Made by a program: the position numbers and the translations under genes | Part shown: piece by piece, positions 1 to 10,000 of the stretch | How positions within the stretch are numbered: position 1 is the stretch's first letter | How the letters are laid out: the number at the start of each line of letters is the position of its first letter | The notes under the pieces: generated by a model | What the model saw: only the letters and a program-made list of their open reading frames with translations | Databases searched by the model: none | What the model was told of the DNA's origin: nothing | Source of the DNA: JAUNSR01 sp036655755 | Lineage (GTDB): Bacteria; Bacteroidota; Bacteroidia; Bacteroidales; JAUNSR01 | Direction of reading: 5' to 3' | Assembly (NCBI GenBank): GCA_036655755.1 | Contig: JAVVPN010000011.1 | Location: forward strand, 1-54,257 | DNA: 54,257 nucleotides

Positions 1-31
1 AACCATCTATGAATCCATGTCGAATTCGGGA

Positions 32-320
32 GACTCAATCGTACCTTATGGAATTGAAATGATCTTCGCAATATTTCTTCACCACATATTATTTGGGGAT
101 TCAATCGTACTTTATGGAATTGAAATCCGATATCCGATAGGAGTACGCGCCCAATATAAAGACTCAACCGTACCTTATGGAATTGAAATGAACATGAGCG
201 AGTTGCTCTTCTTGAGCAGCTGCTTGACTCAATCGTACCTTATGGAATTGAAATTTCGTAGCGAGCTTCGACGGTACCAACTACGTTAACTGACTCAATC
301 GTACCTTATGGATTTAAAAC
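32..320 (+). CRISPR. Distal end of a CRISPR array (five 29-bp repeats, four complete spacers)
   Basis: Five direct repeats of 29 bp lie at 32-60, 98-126, 161-189, 226-254 and 292-320, separated by spacers of 37, 34, 36 and 37 bp that do not resemble each other. Bases 1-31 look like the end of another spacer, so the array continues off the left edge. Repeats 1 and 4 are identical. Repeat 2 has two changes and repeat 3 has one. The last repeat differs at three of its final eight positions, which is typical of the trailer end. The 3' end ATTGAAAT resembles the ATTGAAAY handle of type I-B and type III repeats, so the crRNA strand is probably plus and the leader lies to the left. No cas gene is in the window, so the subtype is inferred from the repeat only. 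Confidence 0.95.
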
Positions 321-608
321 ATCGCAGCCTACGTTTTATTCTTGGCACTAGTCATATTGCATGGAGCGGATAGGGAAAGATAAGCGTATTGCATAATAAC
401 TTTGTCTGTGTAGCTTTATAAGTTTGTGACAACGATTTTAATGGAAATAAGAGTAGTTAGAGTTTAATTATGCTTCTGTCTTTTTCTGGGTGTTCGATTG
501 TATCTGTGATAATTGTATTCGAGATGATATTGAGTCATCTACTCTCCCATCTAAAAACAAAACAATCCCCCCATCCCAAACGTTTTAAAAAGTACTAAAA
601 CGATACGC
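321..608. other. AT-rich intergenic region between CRISPR trailer and carotenoid-like operon
   Basis: No open reading frame worth calling is present. A TAnnTTTG-like box (TAACTTTG, 397-404) lies about 200 bp before the first gene but has no clear upstream TTG partner, so it is only a weak promoter candidate. No degenerate repeat or cas remnant was seen after position 320. Confidence 0.4.
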
Positions 609-2093
609 ATGGAAGGCAAGCAGGTTATTATAATCGGAGCGGGGATCGGGGGGCTGACGACGGCCGTACGATTGCTCAAAAAGGGATATAACGTTCGGAT
701 TCTTGAGAAAAACAAACAGGCCGGGGGAAGGCTCAATAAGATTGAAAAAGACGGATTCACCTTCGATGCCGGGCCCAGCTTTTTTTCCATGTCGTACGAA
801 TTCAAAGAATTTGCCGATCAATGCGGCATCGAGCTGCCGTTCGAATATGAAGCGCTCGATCCGCTTTATGTGGTCAATATGCCCAACGGGCGGCAATTCC
901 ACCTCTACAAAGACCCCGAAAAGTTGGCCCGGGAGTTCGAAGATCTTGAACCCGGGTTTGCCGAAAAGCTGCGTCGTTACCTCGATTCGGGACGCAAGCT
1001 GTTCGAAAGCAGTATGCCTGCCATCATCAAGCAGAATCACCCCACGCTCGCTTCCTACCTCAAAGCGCTCATGCAGTCGCCTCCGCAACAGGTGGGCAAG
1101 TTGTTTCGCAACTTCTACCAGGAGGTGTCGCGCTATTTCGATGCCGAAGAAACCCGTGCCATCATTTCGCTCGTATCCTTCTTTCTGGGGCGCTCTCCTT
1201 TTCAGACCAGCGCCATCTATACGTTGCTTTCTTACATGGAGTTCGAACATGACGGTTACTACAACGTGAAGGGGGGGATGTATAAGATTGTGGAGGGGCT
1301 GGTGAAAACCATCGAAGAATTGGGTGGAACGTTCGATTATGAAACGGATATCACTCAGGTGGTGAGTGCCGACGGGGGCGTGGATCATCTGATCGATGCC
1401 GAAGGGAAGTCGTATAAGGCCGATATCTATGTGTGTAATGCGGATGCCGCCACTTTCCGCGGACAGATGCTCCATCGGGCCGCTTTCTCGGAAGAGAAAC
1501 TCGACCGGATGAACTGGACGTTTGCGCCTCTCACCATCTATCTCGGGGTGGAGGGGAAGGTGGAGAACCTGAATCACCATAATTATTTTCTGGGAACCAA
1601 CTACAAGGGGTATGCTACCGGTATTTTTACCAACCAAATCACCCTCGAAAAGCCATACTATTATGTAAACGTACTCTCTCACTCGAATAAAGAGTGTGCG
1701 CCCGAAGGGAAGGAGGCGCTCTTTATCGTGTGTCCGATGCCGGACCTGCGTTATAAAAAGGATTGGGGCGATACGGATGTGATTGTAGAGAATATCATCG
1801 CCGACCTTTCGGAGCGGATACAAACTCCGTTGAAGGAGCGGATTGTTTCGAAAACGGTGCTCAATCCGGTTGATTGGCAGAAGATGTTTCATCTGCATCG
1901 GGGAAGCGGGCTGGGATTGGCGCACGATATCATGCAGATCGGCTATTTCCGCCCGGGCAATGTAGACGAGGTGCTGTCGAATCTCTATTATGTGGGGGCA
2001 TCGACGGTGCCGGGCACGGGGTTGCCGATGTGCGTGATCGGTTCGGGATTGGTAACCGAGCGTATCGTAGAACGTAGCGGAGGCCCTTTCTGA
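609..2093 (+). CDS. CrtI/CrtN-family carotenoid desaturase or oxygenase
   Basis: A 494-aa FAD-dependent amine-oxidoreductase-fold protein of the phytoene desaturase family. The N-terminus has the dinucleotide-binding motif GAGIGG (residues 11-16), followed by an acidic residue in ILEKN and by GGRLNK. The C-terminus has the family signature region YYVGASTVPGTGLPM with GSG shortly after. The length of about 490-500 aa matches CrtI, CrtN and CrtP. Family members desaturate phytoene or diapophytoene, or oxidise terminal methyl groups; the sequence alone does not say which. The next two genes, an acyltransferase and a CrtQ-like glycosyltransferase separated by 5 bp and a 4-bp overlap, argue for carotenoid tailoring. 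No phytoene or squalene synthase gene is present nearby. Confidence 0.8.
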   Translation: MEGKQVIIIGAGIGGLTTAVRLLKKGYNVRILEKNKQAGGRLNKIEKDGFTFDAGPSFFSMSYEFKEFADQCGIELPFEYEALDPLYVVNMPNGRQFHLYKDPEKLAREFEDLEPGFAEKLRRYLDSGRKLFESSMPAIIKQNHPTLASYLKALMQSPPQQVGKLFRNFYQEVSRYFDAEETRAIISLVSFFLGRSPFQTSAIYTLLSYMEFEHDGYYNVKGGMYKIVEGLVKTIEELGGTFDYETDITQVVSADGGVDHLIDAEGKSYKADIYVCNADAATFRGQMLHRAAFSEEKLDRMNWTFAPLTIYLGVEGKVENLNHHNYFLGTNYKGYATGIFTNQITLEKPYYYVNVLSHSNKECAPEGKEALFIVCPMPDLRYKKDWGDTDVIVENIIADLSERIQTPLKERIVSKTVLNPVDWQKMFHLHRGSGLGLAHDIMQIGYFRPGNVDEVLSNLYYVGASTVPGTGLPMCVIGSGLVTERIVERSGGPF

Positions 2094-2098
2094 GCGTT

Positions 2099-2728
2099 AT
2101 GATCGCCGCTGCCAATCATCCCGTATATACCCGGTTGATGCGTTTTTATATCGACCGGCGTATGCGAAGGAGTTTCAGCCGGATTCTCTTCGAGGGGGAG
2201 TGTGCGGTAGAACCGGACGTTCCGCTGCTGATTTTGTCGAATCATACGGGGTGGTGGGACGGCTTTTGGATAGAGCGGTTGGTACGTTACCGGATGGGGC
2301 GCAACCTGCGGGTGATGATGACGCACGAAGCGCTTTCGGCAAACCGGATGTTGCGCTATATGGGCGGATTCGCGGCCGGGCCGGGGGTGCATGACCGGAG
2401 CGCGATGTTGCGTTATGCCGTTGCTCAGCTCGACGACCCGAAGAATGCGCTGTTGCTGTTTCCGCAAGGGGCGCTTTATTCGCTGTATGAAGAGCAGGTG
2501 CTTTTTAAGCCGGGTGCGGCTTATCTGATTGAGCGGGCAACGCGTACGCCTCGGGTGCTGTTTGTGGCGCTGATGGTGGAATACGGGTCGGAGCCGCGCC
2601 CTGCGGTATACCTTTATTGTGAGGCGTCACCCTGTGGGGTGCAAACCACTTCGGAATTGGAGCGTGCTTACGGCGATTTCTTCGCTCGTACTCGCTGCGG
2701 CCACCGACAAAAAATGAGTGCGCGATGA
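2099..2728 (+). CDS. PlsC-like acyltransferase of the carotenoid-like operon
   Basis: A 209-aa member of the lysophospholipid acyltransferase (PlsC) superfamily. The catalytic HX4D motif is visible in NHTGWWD (about residues 46-52), and the substrate-binding block appears as FPQGA where most members have FPEGT. Such enzymes move an acyl chain from acyl-CoA or acyl-ACP to a hydroxyl. The gene starts 5 bp after the desaturase stop and shares ATGA with the next gene, so it is translationally coupled. Placed between a carotenoid oxidoreductase and a CrtQ-like glycosyltransferase, it may acylate a glycosylated carotenoid. That role is inference; a phospholipid or aminolipid role remains possible. 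Confidence 0.75.
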   Translation: MIAAANHPVYTRLMRFYIDRRMRRSFSRILFEGECAVEPDVPLLILSNHTGWWDGFWIERLVRYRMGRNLRVMMTHEALSANRMLRYMGGFAAGPGVHDRSAMLRYAVAQLDDPKNALLLFPQGALYSLYEEQVLFKPGAAYLIERATRTPRVLFVALMVEYGSEPRPAVYLYCEASPCGVQTTSELERAYGDFFARTRCGHRQKMSAR

Positions 2729-3837
2729 TTACGGCGATGGCAATATTGATAGCGCTGTTTACGGGTTGGCGACTGATCGTATCGCTTACCAACTACTTCA
2801 GTAGCCTTACGGTGAAGGGGGAGGGAGCGAGCGTTGCTCCGGGCGAATTGTCGATTCTGATTCCGGTGCGCGATGAGGCGCGCAACCTGGCTCCGCTGTT
2901 TGCTTCGTTGGCGATGCAACGGGGTGATATCGAAATTATTTTTTGCAACGACCACTCTTCCGACGCTACCGTGCCGCTCATCGAGGCGCAGGCCCGCTGC
3001 GATTCCCGTATCCGTCTGATCCACTCGCCCGAATTGCCCGACGGGTGGTTCGGCAAGAGTTTTGCCTGCTACCAACTGGCGGCGCAGGCGCGCGGGCGCT
3101 ACCTGCTTTTTATCGATGCCGACGTGACGCTCGAACCGGACGGTGCTTTGAAAGCGCTCCGTTACGCCCAAAGCCGTCGTCTTACCCTGCTTACCTTTTT
3201 TCCGCGACAAGTGATGCATTCGACGGGCGAGAAGCTCACCGTACCGATCATGTTGCGCTGTCTGCTGAGTATGCTTCCTCTTAAAACGGTGGGTTGGAAG
3301 CGGTTTGCTTCGCTTTCGGCGGCCAACGGGCAATTCATGCTTTTTGATGGCGACCGCTACCGACGGTTGCAACCCCACGAAAAGGCGCGCCGTCAGCGGG
3401 CGGAGGATATCGCCATTGCCTCGTTGCTCAAGAAGGAGGGGTATCCGATCGCGTGTCTGCTGGGCGACGGCCTCGTAAAATGCCGTATGTACGATGGATA
3501 TCGGGCCGGGGTGGAGGGTTTTGCGAAGAATATCGACTGCTTTTTTGGAAAAAGCCTGCTGCTTACGCTGTTTTACGGGATATGTGCTTCGTTTGCGGGG
3601 TTGCTGTTTATCGTTCCCGCCGCTACTACATGGCCGGGAGGTGCGCTTCTTTACACTCTTCTTTTCTTGTTTCTGCTGCTTGTTATCAATCTGAGCAATC
3701 TTGCCGCCCTCGGCATTCCTGTGTTGCGATGGTTGCCCGTCGTTTTATTGCAGGATATCGCTTTCTTCCATATTTTCGGGCTCTCGGTTTATCGCCGTTT
3801 TTCAGGCAAAGGGAGTTGGAAGGGACGTTCTTTGTAA
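2725..3837 (+). CDS. CrtQ-like family 2 glycosyltransferase (membrane-bound)
   Basis: A 370-aa GT2 glycosyltransferase. It starts with a hydrophobic anchor (about residues 1-25), followed by a GT-A domain with FCNDHSSDAT, the metal-binding DAD in FIDADVTL, and RAEDIAIA as the likely catalytic-base region. The C-terminal third has several hydrophobic membrane segments. This layout and length resemble CrtQ, which glucosylates diaponeurosporenoate in staphyloxanthin synthesis. The start overlaps the stop of the acyltransferase (ATGA). A hairpin terminator follows, so this is the last gene of a three-gene operon. Assignment to carotenoids rests on context; the GT2 family assignment is firm. Confidence 0.78.
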   Translation: MITAMAILIALFTGWRLIVSLTNYFSSLTVKGEGASVAPGELSILIPVRDEARNLAPLFASLAMQRGDIEIIFCNDHSSDATVPLIEAQARCDSRIRLIHSPELPDGWFGKSFACYQLAAQARGRYLLFIDADVTLEPDGALKALRYAQSRRLTLLTFFPRQVMHSTGEKLTVPIMLRCLLSMLPLKTVGWKRFASLSAANGQFMLFDGDRYRRLQPHEKARRQRAEDIAIASLLKKEGYPIACLLGDGLVKCRMYDGYRAGVEGFAKNIDCFFGKSLLLTLFYGICASFAGLLFIVPAATTWPGGALLYTLLFLFLLLVINLSNLAALGIPVLRWLPVVLLQDIAFFHIFGLSVYRRFSGKGSWKGRSL

Positions 3838-3843
3838 TACAAT

Positions 3844-3878
3844 TAATGCCCCAATAAAGAGTTTTTATTGGGGCATTA
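3844..3878. terminator. Bidirectional hairpin terminator
   Basis: A perfect 15-bp inverted repeat (3844-3858 with 3864-3878, 5-base loop) contains GCCCC and is flanked by A-rich and T-rich ends. It separates the plus-strand carotenoid-like operon from the converging GLUG gene and can serve both strands. Confidence 0.85.
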
Positions 3879-3904
3879 GATTATAGAAAATAGTTGTTAG
3901 AAGA

Positions 3905-6900
3905 CTAATAAACGATCACTTTCTTGCTAACCCCGTCGGTCTTCAAGATGTAATAGCCGGCTTCTACACCGATGTGTTCAACGCTGCCGGGCTGTTGAAT
4001 CGTTTTTATTAGGGCACCGGCCGTATTATAGATGGTAATACCGGATGCGGCATTTTTCACTACGATCTCTGCGGTACCGGAATAAATAACAAGATGATCC
4101 GAATTCAGCTCTTCGATTGAGTCTGATATATCCCATTTGGCATATAAAGTAGTATGGCCATAAACACGGTCTGTATCAAAATCCCAAGGTTGTTTATATT
4201 CGGGGTCTTTATACCAGCCTGCAAAATCGAAACCTTCGCAAACCGGGTCGATTGGTTTTGTCAGCAACGCGCCGTATGTAGCTTGAACAGAAGTTTCCGG
4301 CATGGCTTCGGTCGTTTGGAAGGTTACGGTTAGTATCGTAAATGCGGCAAATACAGGGTTGCCATTGTTTACACTCTCCAAAACACACCAGGTAAGGTAG
4401 GGCGTTTCCGGAGTCGTATTGTTTGTAACCCAGTTATTAAGCAGATTTAGTGGCGTGTCATTCAGATTATCGCCATGATTTTCTCCCACGGGATCGATGG
4501 CAGATAAGTCTGATTCTGATGTCCCGGTTTTTACAGATACATTTTCAGCTGCATAGTTGGAAGAGAGGGTTCCTTCTTGAATATGTCCTGCTACTCTGCC
4601 TGCAAAAGCAAAATCTTTAGATTCGATGCATATTGAGGTGATACTTGGGTTTAACGAAATACAAGAAGATACATCTCCATTATTATGTATAACTCCCACT
4701 ATCCCCCCGGAATAAGATTCAGATTGAGAAGAGGATGATATATTGCCGGAAGAGTAGCTGTTACTAATAATTCCATTATGACTTTCCATATAAGCCACTA
4801 TGCCCCCTGAATATGAATCATCAGAAGTCGAAGAGGAAGAGATGTCGCCGGAAGAGTAGCTGTTACTAATAATCCCCTTATCACAATACATGAAACCAAT
4901 TATGCCACCGGACAAAGAAGTCCAGGCGGAAGAGGATGATATATTGCCGGAAGAGTAACAGTTCTGAATACTTGCACGATAAATTTCATTATTATCCATA
5001 TGTCCCACGATGCCCCCGCAATAAGACCCGGACTCGGAAGAGCTATAGATATTGGCGGAAGAGTAGCTATCTTGAATACTCCCATTATCGCTGTAAATAT
5101 GCATAAACCCAACGAGTCCACCGCAATAAGACTCAGACCCATACCCAGACTCATACCCAGACTCAGACTCAGACGAGCAATAGATATTGCCGGCAGAGTA
5201 GCTATTCCGAATTGTTCCATTATTCATATAACCAACAATACCCCCCGAATAAGAAGAATAAGAATATAACTCACTCCATGCAACTCCTAAATTTTCGATA
5301 ATAGCATTTTCTGTCAAACCAAAGAATCCGGTCCAATAGAAGGTAGTAGACTTATCTTCACGGCCAATCTTGATATTTTTTATTGTTTTATCATTTCCGT
5401 TGAATACACCTTTAAAAGGTGCATATATACCAATGGGCGTCCAGTCATTTTCTCCTGTAAAATCAAGGTCCGCCATTAATTTGTAAAATTTGTTGGAGTA
5501 TTCGTTCGGATACGTGTTGACAAAAACGGATACTTTGGTCAAATCCTCATTCGTGTAAATAAGAAATGGGTCTGTTTGAGAACCTGTACCTTCCAGCGTG
5601 AACTGCATTGTAGGGGAAGAATAGTCTAAAATAGGATTCCCTTGGTTAACTTCGTTCTCTACAATCCAGGAACACAACAAAGCACCTGCATCTGAGTATT
5701 TTTTGCCGGCGACATAATTATTCAAAATAGTTATCGGTTCATTATTCAGTTCTTCCCCGTTTTTATCGCCGGATAAGTCTGTAACGGGGATAAGCTCATC
5801 GGATGATATTCCGATTGCAAGAACAATGTCATTTAATGCATAATTGCTATCAATATTTGTACCGGAACTTCCTGTGATTTTACCTGCAAAGCATTTATCG
5901 ATCTGCTTATTGAAGGCATAAATAGAGCTATTCAGGGCAATGTTATTACTGATACTTCCGTTAAGGGTATAACCAACGATACCTCCGGAATAAGAATGAA
6001 AATTAGCTTTGCCGGAATTTGAAGAATAGATTCTACCGGTAGCATAAGTATTGCTAATACTTCCACCTTTACTATTTATACAACCAGCGATACCTCCGGA
6101 ATAAGCATAACAAGGGTAATCACTTTCACCAGAATTTGAGGCTGATATATTGCCGGAAGAGTAGCTGTTACAAATACTTCCATTATTCAGATTACCAACA
6201 ATCCCACCCGAATAAGAATAATAAGGAGAATAAGGATTATCACTATAACTCACATTTGTGGCAGATATATTACCGGAAGAGTAACTGTTACTTATATTTC
6301 CGATATTCATATTGCCGGCTATACCGCCTGCAAAAGAGCTGGTATAGGATGAGGCAGAGATAGTACCGGAAGAGTAACTATTGCTAATATTTCCGGACTC
6401 CATATTGCCCACTATACCGCCGCAATAAGTCCAAGAAGCAGTGATATTTGCGGAAGAGTAACTATCACGAATAGTTCCGGTAATCATATGACCAACAATC
6501 CCCCCGGATGTAGGGCCGGAGATAATACCGGCAGAGTAACAGTTACGAATAGTACCACTATTCATACTGCCCGCTATCCCCCCCGAATAATACGAATAAT
6601 CCAAAGAAAATAAACCTTTCCATTCAACACCTAAATTTTCTATTGTAGCATTCTCTATATAACCAAAGAGGCTGGCCGAAGGCATATTCGCTGGCTTATC
6701 CTCACTACCAATCTTGATGTTTTTTATTGTCTTATCATTTCCATGGAATACACCTTTAAAAGGGATCTCTTTCCCGCCAATGGGAATCCAGTCATTTTCA
6801 TCGGTAAAATCCAAGTCCGCCATTAACTTATAGGTAGCACGGGCATAATCCGTTTGATCTTTATCATTCACCTGATCTCTCATCCATTTCAGCTCCTCTA

Positions 6901-7015
6901 CCGAGGAGATAAGGTAGGGATCGGTTGCCGTACCATTGCCACTCAAGGAGGAGATTGCGGCAGAGAGGTTGAATGCATGGAACACCATTACTATAAATAA
7001 TAGTTTTGTTTTCAT
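3905..7015 (-). CDS. GLUG-repeat surface protein with T9SS sorting domain, copy A
   Basis: A 1036-aa secreted protein. Residues 1-20 are a signal peptide. The body has two related halves (about 25-470 and 475-880). Each opens with a block containing YKLMADLDFT and NDKTIKNIKIG, followed by many GLUG-type repeats of the pattern SGGIVG-x-M-x-NG-x-I-x-NSYSSGNI, predicted to form a beta-solenoid rich in Ser, Gly, Tyr and Asn. Residues about 895-963 resemble an InlB/Listeria-Bacteroides repeat (FAGWYKD, TTLYAKW). The last 65 or so residues look like a type A T9SS sorting domain ending KKVIVY. It is probably an exported, surface-attached adhesin. It is nearly identical to the adjacent copy at 7094-10204, differing visibly at only two residues near the C-terminus. 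Confidence 0.88.
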   Translation of the reverse strand: MKTKLLFIVMVFHAFNLSAAISSLSGNGTATDPYLISSVEELKWMRDQVNDKDQTDYARATYKLMADLDFTDENDWIPIGGKEIPFKGVFHGNDKTIKNIKIGSEDKPANMPSASLFGYIENATIENLGVEWKGLFSLDYSYYSGGIAGSMNSGTIRNCYSAGIISGPTSGGIVGHMITGTIRDSYSSANITASWTYCGGIVGNMESGNISNSYSSGTISASSYTSSFAGGIAGNMNIGNISNSYSSGNISATNVSYSDNPYSPYYSYSGGIVGNLNNGSICNSYSSGNISASNSGESDYPCYAYSGGIAGCINSKGGSISNTYATGRIYSSNSGKANFHSYSGGIVGYTLNGSISNNIALNSSIYAFNKQIDKCFAGKITGSSGTNIDSNYALNDIVLAIGISSDELIPVTDLSGDKNGEELNNEPITILNNYVAGKKYSDAGALLCSWIVENEVNQGNPILDYSSPTMQFTLEGTGSQTDPFLIYTNEDLTKVSVFVNTYPNEYSNKFYKLMADLDFTGENDWTPIGIYAPFKGVFNGNDKTIKNIKIGREDKSTTFYWTGFFGLTENAIIENLGVAWSELYSYSSYSGGIVGYMNNGTIRNSYSAGNIYCSSESESGYESGYGSESYCGGLVGFMHIYSDNGSIQDSYSSANIYSSSESGSYCGGIVGHMDNNEIYRASIQNCYSSGNISSSSAWTSLSGGIIGFMYCDKGIISNSYSSGDISSSSTSDDSYSGGIVAYMESHNGIISNSYSSGNISSSSQSESYSGGIVGVIHNNGDVSSCISLNPSITSICIESKDFAFAGRVAGHIQEGTLSSNYAAENVSVKTGTSESDLSAIDPVGENHGDNLNDTPLNLLNNWVTNNTTPETPYLTWCVLESVNNGNPVFAAFTILTVTFQTTEAMPETSVQATYGALLTKPIDPVCEGFDFAGWYKDPEYKQPWDFDTDRVYGHTTLYAKWDISDSIEELNSDHLVIYSGTAEIVVKNAASGITIYNTAGALIKTIQQPGSVEHIGVEAGYYILKTDGVSKKVIVY

Positions 7016-7043
7016 GAGGTTAGTTGTTTTTTGATTTGATTAA

Positions 7044-7051
7044 TAAAGCTA
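7044..7051 (-). promoter_or_regulatory. Candidate -7 box of GLUG gene copy A
   Basis: On the minus strand this reads TAGCTTTA, one base from the TAnnTTTG consensus, about 30 bp before the start codon. The same box in the same position precedes copy B. No good -33 element is visible. Confidence 0.4.
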
Positions 7052-7093
7052 CGAAAGGTTATGTGAGAGGGTTGGGAAACAGTTGTTCCGTGA

Positions 7094-10000
7094 TTAATAA
7101 ACGATCACTTTCTTGCTAACCCCAGCCGTCTTCAAGATATAATAGCCGGCTTCTACACCAATGTGCTCAACGCTGCCGGGCCGTTGAATCGTTTTTATTA
7201 GGGCACCGGCCGTATTATAGATGGTAATACCGGATGCGGCATTTTTCACTACGATCTCTGCGGTACCGGAATAAATAACAAGATGATCCGAATTCAGCTC
7301 TTCGATTGAGTCTGATATATCCCATTTGGCATATAAAGTAGTATGGCCATAAACACGGTCTGTATCAAAATCCCAAGGTTGTTTATATTCGGGGTCTTTA
7401 TACCAGCCTGCAAAATCGAAACCTTCGCAAACCGGGTCGATTGGTTTTGTCAGCAACGCGCCGTATGTAGCTTGAACAGAAGTTTCCGGCATGGCTTCGG
7501 TCGTTTGGAAGGTTACGGTTAGTATCGTAAATGCGGCAAATACAGGGTTGCCATTGTTTACACTCTCCAAAACACACCAGGTAAGGTAGGGCGTTTCCGG
7601 AGTCGTATTGTTTGTAACCCAGTTATTAAGCAGATTTAGTGGCGTGTCATTCAGATTATCGCCATGATTTTCTCCCACGGGATCGATGGCAGATAAGTCT
7701 GATTCTGATGTCCCGGTTTTTACAGATACATTTTCAGCTGCATAGTTGGAAGAGAGGGTTCCTTCTTGAATATGTCCTGCTACTCTGCCTGCAAAAGCAA
7801 AATCTTTAGATTCGATGCATATTGAGGTGATACTTGGGTTTAACGAAATACAAGAAGATACATCTCCATTATTATGTATAACTCCCACTATCCCCCCGGA
7901 ATAAGATTCAGATTGAGAAGAGGATGATATATTGCCGGAAGAGTAGCTGTTACTAATAATTCCATTATGACTTTCCATATAAGCCACTATGCCCCCTGAA
8001 TATGAATCATCAGAAGTCGAAGAGGAAGAGATGTCGCCGGAAGAGTAGCTGTTACTAATAATCCCCTTATCACAATACATGAAACCAATTATGCCACCGG
8101 ACAAAGAAGTCCAGGCGGAAGAGGATGATATATTGCCGGAAGAGTAACAGTTCTGAATACTTGCACGATAAATTTCATTATTATCCATATGTCCCACGAT
8201 GCCCCCGCAATAAGACCCGGACTCGGAAGAGCTATAGATATTGGCGGAAGAGTAGCTATCTTGAATACTCCCATTATCGCTGTAAATATGCATAAACCCA
8301 ACGAGTCCACCGCAATAAGACTCAGACCCATACCCAGACTCATACCCAGACTCAGACTCAGACGAGCAATAGATATTGCCGGCAGAGTAGCTATTCCGAA
8401 TTGTTCCATTATTCATATAACCAACAATACCCCCCGAATAAGAAGAATAAGAATATAACTCACTCCATGCAACTCCTAAATTTTCGATAATAGCATTTTC
8501 TGTCAAACCAAAGAATCCGGTCCAATAGAAGGTAGTAGACTTATCTTCACGGCCAATCTTGATATTTTTTATTGTTTTATCATTTCCGTTGAATACACCT
8601 TTAAAAGGTGCATATATACCAATGGGCGTCCAGTCATTTTCTCCTGTAAAATCAAGGTCCGCCATTAATTTGTAAAATTTGTTGGAGTATTCGTTCGGAT
8701 ACGTGTTGACAAAAACGGATACTTTGGTCAAATCCTCATTCGTGTAAATAAGAAATGGGTCTGTTTGAGAACCTGTACCTTCCAGCGTGAACTGCATTGT
8801 AGGGGAAGAATAGTCTAAAATAGGATTCCCTTGGTTAACTTCGTTCTCTACAATCCAGGAACACAACAAAGCACCTGCATCTGAGTATTTTTTGCCGGCG
8901 ACATAATTATTCAAAATAGTTATCGGTTCATTATTCAGTTCTTCCCCGTTTTTATCGCCGGATAAGTCTGTAACGGGGATAAGCTCATCGGATGATATTC
9001 CGATTGCAAGAACAATGTCATTTAATGCATAATTGCTATCAATATTTGTACCGGAACTTCCTGTGATTTTACCTGCAAAGCATTTATCGATCTGCTTATT
9101 GAAGGCATAAATAGAGCTATTCAGGGCAATGTTATTACTGATACTTCCGTTAAGGGTATAACCAACGATACCTCCGGAATAAGAATGAAAATTAGCTTTG
9201 CCGGAATTTGAAGAATAGATTCTACCGGTAGCATAAGTATTGCTAATACTTCCACCTTTACTATTTATACAACCAGCGATACCTCCGGAATAAGCATAAC
9301 AAGGGTAATCACTTTCACCAGAATTTGAGGCTGATATATTGCCGGAAGAGTAGCTGTTACAAATACTTCCATTATTCAGATTACCAACAATCCCACCCGA
9401 ATAAGAATAATAAGGAGAATAAGGATTATCACTATAACTCACATTTGTGGCAGATATATTACCGGAAGAGTAACTGTTACTTATATTTCCGATATTCATA
9501 TTGCCGGCTATACCGCCTGCAAAAGAGCTGGTATAGGATGAGGCAGAGATAGTACCGGAAGAGTAACTATTGCTAATATTTCCGGACTCCATATTGCCCA
9601 CTATACCGCCGCAATAAGTCCAAGAAGCAGTGATATTTGCGGAAGAGTAACTATCACGAATAGTTCCGGTAATCATATGACCAACAATCCCCCCGGATGT
9701 AGGGCCGGAGATAATACCGGCAGAGTAACAGTTACGAATAGTACCACTATTCATACTGCCCGCTATCCCCCCCGAATAATACGAATAATCCAAAGAAAAT
9801 AAACCTTTCCATTCAACACCTAAATTTTCTATTGTAGCATTCTCTATATAACCAAAGAGGCTGGCCGAAGGCATATTCGCTGGCTTATCCTCACTACCAA
9901 TCTTGATGTTTTTTATTGTCTTATCATTTCCATGGAATACACCTTTAAAAGGGATCTCTTTCCCGCCAATGGGAATCCAGTCATTTTCATCGGTAAAATC

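Noticed and set aside
17..289. 90-codon open frame across the CRISPR repeats
   Set aside because: It only reads the repeats and spacers in frame; the repeated peptide YGIE comes from the CRISPR repeat.
585..1925. 446-codon frame antisense to the desaturase gene
   Set aside because: It has no family features and lies opposite a clear CrtI-family gene; GC-rich codon usage on the coding strand produces the open antisense frame.
2668..3378. 236-codon antisense frame in the glycosyltransferase gene
   Set aside because: Arg/His/Gln-rich composition typical of an antisense shadow; the plus-strand GT2 motifs are clear.
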